Shown: positions 58,541-64,000 of the stretch, piece by piece
Position numbering within the stretch: the first letter of the stretch is position 1
Layout: every line of letters begins with the position of its first letter
From: DATEGZ01 sp035279905
GTDB lineage: Bacteria; Acidobacteriota; Vicinamibacteria; Vicinamibacterales; SCN-69-37
DNA: 64,000 nt
Direction of reading: 5' to 3'
NCBI GenBank assembly: GCA_035279905.1
Contig: DATEGZ010000116.1
Coordinates: 1-64,000, forward strand
Notes under the pieces: model-generated
Seen by the model: only the letters and a program-made list of their open reading frames with translations
What the model was told of the DNA's origin: nothing
Database searches by the model: none
Translations under genes and position numbers: made by a program

Positions 58541-59775
58541 ATTCACCCGACCAGCCTGACCGGCACGACCAGGACGCCGATGACGCCCTGGATCGCGCGA
58601 TCGAGGCCGCCCGCAAACGGGAGCCCGCGCCGCCGCCAGGGTTTGCCGCCTCGATCATGCGCCGGGTGGCCGCCGCGGATGCGGGATTTTCCGCACTTCG
58701 CCGCTGGCGCCGGTCCCGATCGGCCGCCACCAACTTTTCGCGAGCTCACGGTGTAGATCAAGCTGTTGACAGACGGACATCCGGAACGGGGCGCTTGGCC
58801 CGAGAGGGGGTTGTCGTGACGAAAAAGGTGCTTTGGGCGATTGCCGCGGTGGGAGCCGTCGCGCTCGTGCTCTCCCTGTGGTTGGGTTCTCCATCGGTCG
58901 GACCCGGCACGGAAGCGACCGTCGGGGCCGCCAAGCGCAGCGTCGCGCCGCAGTCGGGCAGCGTCGCCCTTGGCAGCATGGACGTGCAGCAGTTCCTGCA
59001 GAGCGACACGTTCGACCGCCTGATCCGGAACGACTCGACGCGCGCCATCCTGCAGAAAATCGCGCACGACAAGGCGTTTCAAGAGGCATTGAGCCAGCCG
59101 GCGCTCCAGGAGGCCTTTGCCAAGCCCGCGTTCCAGGAAGCGCTCGCCAAGCCGGGATTCGTCGAAGCGCTCTCCGAGCCGGCGTTCGTGCGGGCGATGT
59201 CCGAGCCGGCGTTCCAGGAAGCCCTGCACAACAAGAAGTTCGCGGACGCGCTGTCGGAGCCGGCATTCCTGAAGGCGATTGCTGACCCGGCCCTGCAGAA
59301 GACCCTGGCGGCGCCGGCGATGGAAGCGGCGCTTGCGAATAAGAAGTTCCAGGACGCCCTGGCCAACCCGGCGACGCGGAAGTCTCTGGCTGACCCGGCG
59401 ATGCAGCGGGCGCTCGCGGAGCCGGCGCTGATGAGGGCGCTGAGCGAGCCGGCCATGCAGCAGGCGTTCGCCGAGCCCGCGTTCGTCGAAGCGCTGTCGA
59501 AGCCCGCGTTCGCCGAGGCGCTTGCCGAACCGGCGTTCCAGCAGGCGTTGGGCAAGAAGGGATTCGTCGAGGCGCTGACCGAGCCCGCGCTGGTGAGGGC
59601 GCTCGCCGAGCCCGCGTTCCAGGAAGCGTTGGCGAAGCCGGCGATGATGAAGGCGCTCGCCGAGCCGGCGATGCTGAAGGCGCTGGCCGAGCCGGCGTTC
59701 GCCCAGGCGATGGCCGCGCCGGCGTTCACCAAGGCGATGGCTGAGCCCGCGTTCGAAGCCGCGCTCAAGAAGTAG
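58537..59775 (+). CDS. Membrane anti-sigma-like protein with 26 nonapeptide repeats
   Basis: The product is 412 aa. The N-terminal cytoplasmic part (1-97) has AIEAARKREPAPPPGFAASI, similar to the region after anti-sigma domains. One membrane helix (about 98-117, KVLWAIAAVGAVALVLSLWL). A linker to 178. From Lys179 to the last residue are 26 in-register 9-residue repeats, consensus P-A-[FLM]-x-x-A-[LMF]-[AS]-[EK]. Position 1 is Pro in 22, and position 6 Ala in 24, of 26. Four repeats (1, 7, 11, 19) start with Lys instead. Likely outside the membrane and sensing something; not zinc-binding. Confidence 0.88.
   Translation: MNSPDQPDRHDQDADDALDRAIEAARKREPAPPPGFAASIMRRVAAADAGFSALRRWRRSRSAATNFSRAHGVDQAVDRRTSGTGRLAREGVVVTKKVLWAIAAVGAVALVLSLWLGSPSVGPGTEATVGAAKRSVAPQSGSVALGSMDVQQFLQSDTFDRLIRNDSTRAILQKIAHDKAFQEALSQPALQEAFAKPAFQEALAKPGFVEALSEPAFVRAMSEPAFQEALHNKKFADALSEPAFLKAIADPALQKTLAAPAMEAALANKKFQDALANPATRKSLADPAMQRALAEPALMRALSEPAMQQAFAEPAFVEALSKPAFAEALAEPAFQQALGKKGFVEALTEPALVRALAEPAFQEALAKPAMMKALAEPAMLKALAEPAFAQAMAAPAFTKAMAEPAFEAALKK
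59071..59772 (+). repeat. 27-bp coding tandem repeat array (26 units)
   Basis: The DNA encodes the nonapeptide repeats of the anti-sigma-like protein. There is no indel in 702 bases and the last unit ends immediately before the TAG. Units vary, with common codons for PAFQEALAK; only GCG-rich parts are conserved. All frames on the opposite strand are open through this, so antisense ORFs here are by-products. Confidence 0.93.
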
Positions 59776-59872
59776 ACACACCCAGTCCGTCCGCGGCCCG
59801 GCGTTCTTCGTGAACGTCGGGCCGTTTCTGCGTTTAGAGTTAGCCGTCCACGGTCCTCCGTCCGGGGTCCTT

Positions 59873-62806
59873 ATGCGACGCTGCCTCCTCGCCTTCTCGC
59901 TTCTGCTCAACCTCCACGCCGCGCCCGCGCTCGCGCAGCTCCAGAAGGTCGAAACCGGAGACATGCGGCTCGTCTACATCTCGCCGAGCGAGACGTTCCT
60001 CGTGCCGCACGCCGGGCGCACGTTCATGAGCTCGGTGTCGTTTCTGAAGACGCTGTTCGACTACAAGCCGACCGAAAAGATCACGGTGCTCCTGACCGAC
60101 TTCTCCGACGCGGGGAACGCGGGCGCGACGAGCGTGCCGCACGACACGCTGCGCGTGCAGATTGCGCCGCTGAGCTTTACGTTCGAAACGATTGTGGCGA
60201 GCGAGCGCATGAACACGATCATGAGCCACGAGACCGTGCACGTGATCGCGATGGACCAGGCCGCGGGGCGCGACCGGTTCTTCCGCGGGCTCTTCGGCGG
60301 CAAGGTGCTGCCGATCGCGGAGCAGCCGGAGAGCGTGCTCTATTTCTATCTGACGACGCCGCGCGTGGCGGCGCCGCGATGGTTTCACGAAGGCGGCGCC
60401 GTGTTCGTGGATACGTGGATGGCGGGCGGCATCGGCCGCGCGCAGGGCGGGTACGACGAGATGGTGTTCCGCGCGATGGTCAAGGACCAGGCCCGGTTCT
60501 ACGATCCGCTCGGCCTTGCCTCCGAAGGCACGAAGATCGACTTTCAAACCGAGGTCAACTCGTACCTCTACGGCACGCGCTTCGTCACGTGGCTCGGCTA
60601 CCACTACACGCCGGCGCAGGTGATCCAGTGGCTGGGCCGCAAGCCGGGAAGCAAGGCGTACTACGCGAGCCAGTTCCAGCTGGTGTTCGGCACGTCGCTG
60701 GAAAAAGCGTGGGCCGAGTGGGTCCAGTTCGAGCACACGTTCCAGCAGGCGAACCTCGACGCGATCCGCAAGTACCCGATCACGCCGTACAAAGATCTCT
60801 CGCCGCGCGCGCTCGGTTCCGTCTCGCGGGCGCACTACGATCCTGCGTCACACACGATCTACGCGGCGTTCAACTACCCCGGCGTCGTCGCCCACGTCGG
60901 CACGATCTCGACGGAGACCGGCGCGACGTCGAATCTCACGGACATCAAAGGTCCGCTGATCTACCAGGTGACGTCGCTGGCGATGGATCCGGCCGGGCCG
61001 ACGCTGTTCTACACGACGGACAACCTCGCCTACCGCGACCTCGTCGCGCTCGACGTGAAAACCGGCAAGCGGCGCGTGCTGATGAAGGACGCGCGCATCG
61101 GCGACCTCGTCTTCTCGCGCGCGGATCGCACGCTGTGGGGCATCCGGCACCTCAACGGCATCTGCACGCTGGTCACGCTCGCGCCGCCGTACGACGACTG
61201 GAAACAGATCGTGACGTTTCCGTACGGGACGATCGTGTACGACCTGGACGTGTCGCCGGACGGATCGCTCCTGGCCGCGTCGTTCGGCGAGATCGACGGC
61301 AAGCAGAACGTCCGCGTGATCTCCACAGCCAGGCTGCGCGCGGGCGATGCAACGCCGGACGACGCGTTCGACTTCGGCCCGAGCGTCCCGGACAGCTTCG
61401 TCTTCTCGCCCGACGGCAAGTTCCTGTACGGCAGCTCGTACTACACGGGCGCGTCCAACATCTTCAGGTACGAGCTCTCGACGAAGAAGATCGAAGCCGT
61501 GTCGAACGCGGAGACGGGTTTCTTCCGTCCGATTCCGCTCGGCGGCGACGAGCTGATCGTGTTCCGGTACACCGGGCAGGGCTGGGTGCCGGCACGCATC
61601 ACGGGCACGCCGATTCAGGACGTCAATCCGATCACGTTTCTCGGCGAGCAGACGATCGAGAAGCACCCGGAGCTCAAAACGTGGGCGGCCGCGTCGCGTC
61701 CCACGGTCGACTACGACGCGCTGCCCAGGACCGAGGGCACCTACGGACTGGGCGGCAACCTTCAGCGCGAATCGTTCTATCCGATCGTCCAGGGCTACAA
61801 GGACACGGCCGCGGTCGGCCTGCGGTACAACCTGTCCGACCCGCTCGGCTTCAACCGCGCGAATCTCTCCGCGTCGTACTCGACCAACGGCGATCTGCCC
61901 GACAAGGAGCGCGTGCACCTGCGCGCGCAGTACCAGCGCTACGACTGGGATCTGCTCGCGTCGTACAACGACGCCGACTTCTACGATCTGTTCGGCCCGA
62001 CCAAGGTCAGCCGCAAGGGCTACTCGATCGGGCTCGGCCACACGAACACGCTGATCTTCGACGAGCCGCGCCGCATGACGCTCGAGATCAAGGGCCGCGT
62101 CGCCGGCAACCTCGATCAACTGCCGCAGTATCAGAACGTGCCGGTCACGGTCGATCAGTTGATCTCCGCCGGCGCCAAGCTCACGAGCTCGTACCTGCGC
62201 TCCTCGCTCGGGCACGTCGACGACGAGAAGGGGCGGCTGTGGACGGCGGCGGTCGAGGCCGACTACGTGAATTCGCAGGCCTTCACGCGGATGTACGCGA
62301 CCTACGACTTCGGCCTCGCGGTGCCGCTGCCGCACTCGTCGTTCTGGGTGCGCAGCGCCACGGGCTTCTCACCGCAGGATCGGACGGAGCCCTTCGCGAA
62401 CTTCTTCTTCGGCGGCTTCGGCAACAACTACGTGGACCACGGCGAGACGAAGCGCTACCGCGAGTACTACAGCTTCCCCGGCGCGGAGCTCAACGAGATC
62501 GGCGGCCGCAACTTCGCGCGGACGATGTTCGAGTGGAACCTGCCGCCGTGGCGGTTCAAGCGCGCGGGCACGCCGGGCGCGTACCTGAGCTGGCTGCGGC
62601 CGGCGCTCTTCGCCAGCGGACTCGTGACCAACATGGACAGCGCGCCCGATCGCCGCAAGGCCGCCTCGTTCGGCGGCCAGCTCGATCTGCGCTTCACCGT
62701 GCTCTCGGCGCTGGACATGACGTTGTCTTTCGGCGGCGCGGTGCGCACCGAAGCCGGCGTGCCGTCGCGGCGCGAGGGCATGATCTCCCTGACCGTATTG
62801 AAGTGA
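59873..62806 (+). CDS. Large exported HExxH peptidase with propeller and C-terminal beta-barrel
   Basis: The product is 977 aa from the ATG at 59873 (MRRCLLAFSLLLNLHAAPAL, signal peptide to about 22). A gluzincin-like peptidase unit shows HETVH (119-123) and RWFHEGGAVFVD with the third-ligand Glu near 173. A beta-propeller-like middle (about 320-610, e.g. FVFSPDGKFLYGSSYYTGAS) follows. The C-terminal third (from about 650) looks like an outer-membrane barrel with alternating aromatic strands and ends MISLTVLK. A three-part surface peptidase is inferred. Confidence 0.8.
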   Translation: MRRCLLAFSLLLNLHAAPALAQLQKVETGDMRLVYISPSETFLVPHAGRTFMSSVSFLKTLFDYKPTEKITVLLTDFSDAGNAGATSVPHDTLRVQIAPLSFTFETIVASERMNTIMSHETVHVIAMDQAAGRDRFFRGLFGGKVLPIAEQPESVLYFYLTTPRVAAPRWFHEGGAVFVDTWMAGGIGRAQGGYDEMVFRAMVKDQARFYDPLGLASEGTKIDFQTEVNSYLYGTRFVTWLGYHYTPAQVIQWLGRKPGSKAYYASQFQLVFGTSLEKAWAEWVQFEHTFQQANLDAIRKYPITPYKDLSPRALGSVSRAHYDPASHTIYAAFNYPGVVAHVGTISTETGATSNLTDIKGPLIYQVTSLAMDPAGPTLFYTTDNLAYRDLVALDVKTGKRRVLMKDARIGDLVFSRADRTLWGIRHLNGICTLVTLAPPYDDWKQIVTFPYGTIVYDLDVSPDGSLLAASFGEIDGKQNVRVISTARLRAGDATPDDAFDFGPSVPDSFVFSPDGKFLYGSSYYTGASNIFRYELSTKKIEAVSNAETGFFRPIPLGGDELIVFRYTGQGWVPARITGTPIQDVNPITFLGEQTIEKHPELKTWAAASRPTVDYDALPRTEGTYGLGGNLQRESFYPIVQGYKDTAAVGLRYNLSDPLGFNRANLSASYSTNGDLPDKERVHLRAQYQRYDWDLLASYNDADFYDLFGPTKVSRKGYSIGLGHTNTLIFDEPRRMTLEIKGRVAGNLDQLPQYQNVPVTVDQLISAGAKLTSSYLRSSLGHVDDEKGRLWTAAVEADYVNSQAFTRMYATYDFGLAVPLPHSSFWVRSATGFSPQDRTEPFANFFFGGFGNNYVDHGETKRYREYYSFPGAELNEIGGRNFARTMFEWNLPPWRFKRAGTPGAYLSWLRPALFASGLVTNMDSAPDRRKAASFGGQLDLRFTVLSALDMTLSFGGAVRTEAGVPSRREGMISLTVLK

Positions 62807-62884
62807 ACCTCGGAACCCCGGAACTTCGCCCCTCGACCAGCTCGGGGCGCCCTGAGCTCGTCGAAGGGCGGAACCCCGGAACCA
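62807..62884. repeat. Palindrome-containing intergenic repeat, copy 2
   Basis: Reverse complement of 48483-48562 apart from a few bases. The 44-bp core is 62827-62870 (arms CGCCCCTCGACCAGCTC and GAGCTCGTCGAAGGGCG), flanked by GGAACCCCGGAAC. It begins immediately after the stop of the large exported protein, where a hairpin could act as a terminator. Confidence 0.8.
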
Positions 62885-62903
62885 CAAGCGATAAGATTCC
62901 CCC

Positions 62904-63908
62904 GTGTCCGCCATGGTGGCGTTGCTTCCGGTCACAGCGTTCCTGCTGCTGTTGATGCTTTTCGACAGCTTCAAGCTGGTCCCGAAGCTGATGCTCGTGC
63001 GCGCGCTCGTCATGGGCTCGCTGGCCGCGCTCCTGATGCTGCCGCTCCACTCGTGGCTGATCGGCGTCACGGGCCTCTCCCCATCCGACTTCTCGAAGTA
63101 CGTCGCGCCGATCACCGAGGAGACGCTCAAGACGTTCTGCCTGCTCTACCCGCTCCGGCGCCGCGAGATCGGGTTCCTCGTGGACGCCGCGATCATCGGC
63201 TTCGCGGTGGGCACGGGCTTCGCGCTGATCGAGAACATCGACTACCTGCGGAATCTCGGCGAAGTGCGGTTTCTGGTGTGGGTCGTGCGCGGATTCGGCA
63301 CGGCGGTGCTCCACGCGACGACCGCCGCGATCATCGCGATTGCCGCGAAGTCGCTGGGCGATCGCTTCCCCGAGCGCGGCGCGCTCGTGATCGTGCCCGG
63401 CTGGATCGCCGCCATCCTGCTGCACTCGCTCTTCAACCACGCGCTCGTGTCGCCGGTGCTCGCCGCCGCGATGCTGCTGCTGGTGCTGCCGATCGTCGTG
63501 ATCAGCGTCTTCGGCCGCAGCGAGCGCAAGACGCGCGAGTGGGTCGGCGAAGGCCTCGACCTCGACGTCGAGCTGCTCGGCCTCGTGCGCTCGATGCACT
63601 TCGGCGGCACGCGGCTCGGCCGGTACCTCAACGAGCTCACCTCCCGCTTCCCGGGGCCCGTCGTCGCCGACATGTTCTGCCTGCTGCAGCTCGACCTCGA
63701 GCTCGCCATCCGCGCGAAAGGGATGCTCATGGCCCGCGAGCAGGGCCTCGAGCTGCCGGTCGACGCCTCGATCAAGGAACGTCTCGCCGAGCGCGAGTAC
63801 CTGCAGCATCAGATCGGCCCGACCGGCCTGCTCGCGCTGCGTCCGCTGCAGATGACGAGCGACCGAGACGACTGGCACCAGTACCTGCTGAAGCACGCGG
63901 GGAAGTAG
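62904..63908 (+). CDS. PrsW-family intramembrane metalloprotease
   Basis: The product is 334 aa with at least eight membrane segments. Family motifs are VAPITEETLKTFCLL (the E-E pair), FALIENIDYLRNL, TAVLHATTAAIIAIAAK and LLHSLFNHALVSP (H-x-x-x-x-H-like). PrsW of Bacillus cuts an anti-sigma factor inside the membrane. A cytoplasmic C-terminal extension (from about 210) is extra here. The GTG at 62904 or ATG at 62913 is the start. Its nearness to an anti-sigma-like gene is suggestive. Confidence 0.87.
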   Translation: MSAMVALLPVTAFLLLLMLFDSFKLVPKLMLVRALVMGSLAALLMLPLHSWLIGVTGLSPSDFSKYVAPITEETLKTFCLLYPLRRREIGFLVDAAIIGFAVGTGFALIENIDYLRNLGEVRFLVWVVRGFGTAVLHATTAAIIAIAAKSLGDRFPERGALVIVPGWIAAILLHSLFNHALVSPVLAAAMLLLVLPIVVISVFGRSERKTREWVGEGLDLDVELLGLVRSMHFGGTRLGRYLNELTSRFPGPVVADMFCLLQLDLELAIRAKGMLMAREQGLELPVDASIKERLAEREYLQHQIGPTGLLALRPLQMTSDRDDWHQYLLKHAGK

Positions 63909-63915
63909 TCAGTCC

Positions 63916-64000
63916 GTGACGGTCTTCGCGCTCGACTGGCGGCTGTGGTTTCTGCAGCTCTCCGGCTGGCCGGTCTTCCTGACCGTGGTCGCCGCCACGT
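63916..64000 (+). CDS. Partial membrane-protein gene at the window end
   Basis: Starts with GTG at 63916 and is open to the edge: 28 codons, TVFALDWRLWFLQLSGWPV and on, then a hydrophobic stretch. Only seven bases separate it from the PrsW-like stop. The family cannot be told from this part. Confidence 0.5.
   Translation, partial: MTVFALDWRLWFLQLSGWPVFLTVVAAT

Noticed and set aside
59071..59772. CRISPR-like regular repeat
   Set aside because: The 27-bp units are contiguous and coding, without unique spacers.
58543..59964. Long open frames on the minus strand across the nonapeptide array
   Set aside because: They arise because the 27-bp unit is open in several frames; the translation is low-complexity and no start signal fits.
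62827..62870. Rho-independent terminator
   Set aside because: The palindrome has no T-run and is also found upstream of a gene at 48496, so it was listed as a repeat only.
60379..62955. Very long second plus-strand frame over the large exported gene
   Set aside because: High GC keeps alternate frames open; its product is Arg-rich and has no domain, while the other frame has signal peptide and HETVH.
62694..63896. Minus-strand frame opposite the PrsW-like gene
   Set aside because: Low-complexity, charged translation; the plus frame has all PrsW motifs.
1..64000. tRNA, rRNA, transposase or integrase gene
   Set aside because: None was recognised by reading; no typical TPsiC-arm or IS gene signature was seen.

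Overview
The window is a gene-dense, high-GC stretch of a bacterial chromosome. No rRNA, tRNA or CRISPR was seen. Four ADOP-type (MacB/FtsX-like) permeases (one cut by the left edge), a PadR regulator, secreted proteins with an 'RPDFSGSW' start, an LIC_10091-like protein and many small VOC, SRPBCC, cupin, DUF1801, DUF3224 and DUF1697 genes suggest a soil Acidobacteriota, perhaps Vicinamibacterales-like. That placement is inferred from gene content alone.

Layout. 1-19.8 kb: a minus-strand run of about 30 genes with many 4-base (ATGA/GTGA) or TGATG overlaps. It holds two full ADOP permeases (7999-10473 and 17368-19845), a class V aminotransferase, an ankyrin protein, VOC, GNAT and cupin proteins, an LtrA-like membrane protein and many small unknowns. 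19.9-23.4 kb: plus-strand ECF sigma factor and coupled anti-sigma-like gene, then LIC_10091-like, RraA-like and cupin genes. 23.4-31.6 kb: minus-strand regulator, methyltransferase, VOC, serine hydrolase, a reductase, and a duplicated unknown gene (27179-27679 and 28946-29347), the second copy carrying a 96-bp in-frame deletion. 31.7-33.1 kb: ArsR regulator plus two SRPBCC genes, with a palindrome over the promoter. 33.1-42.9 kb: minus-strand membrane and secreted proteins and a YedY-like molybdoenzyme with its b-type cytochrome. 43.0-44.2 kb: a plus-strand Tat-signal PLP aminotransferase. 44.2-45.9 kb: small genes separated by attC-like sites, read as a remnant of an integron cassette array with no integrase nearby. 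46-54 kb: a type IIA topoisomerase B subunit, a decayed DinB gene, an oxidoreductase, a DUF1080 protein and a PadR/ADOP pair.

54.3-64 kb is the most unusual part. A minus-strand partner-switching set (FHA-GAF-SpoIIE phosphatase, STAS antagonist, RsbW-like kinase) lies divergent from an ECF sigma gene. That sigma gene is overlapped by a membrane-anchored anti-sigma-like protein whose outer domain is 26 uninterrupted 9-residue repeats ending exactly at the C-terminus. A large exported HETVH metallopeptidase/propeller/beta-barrel protein and a PrsW-family intramembrane protease follow on the same strand. The arrangement suggests envelope sensing linked to sigma control, but the functional link is inferred from gene order.

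Between 48 and 63 kb, intergenic spaces carry a family of GGAACCCC-type repeats, two of which enclose a 44-bp palindrome, plus AT-rich AACTTAGA repeats and a 9-bp tandem repeat. At least three small genes (38052-38254, 44562-44760, 48579-48856) look frameshifted or internally deleted.
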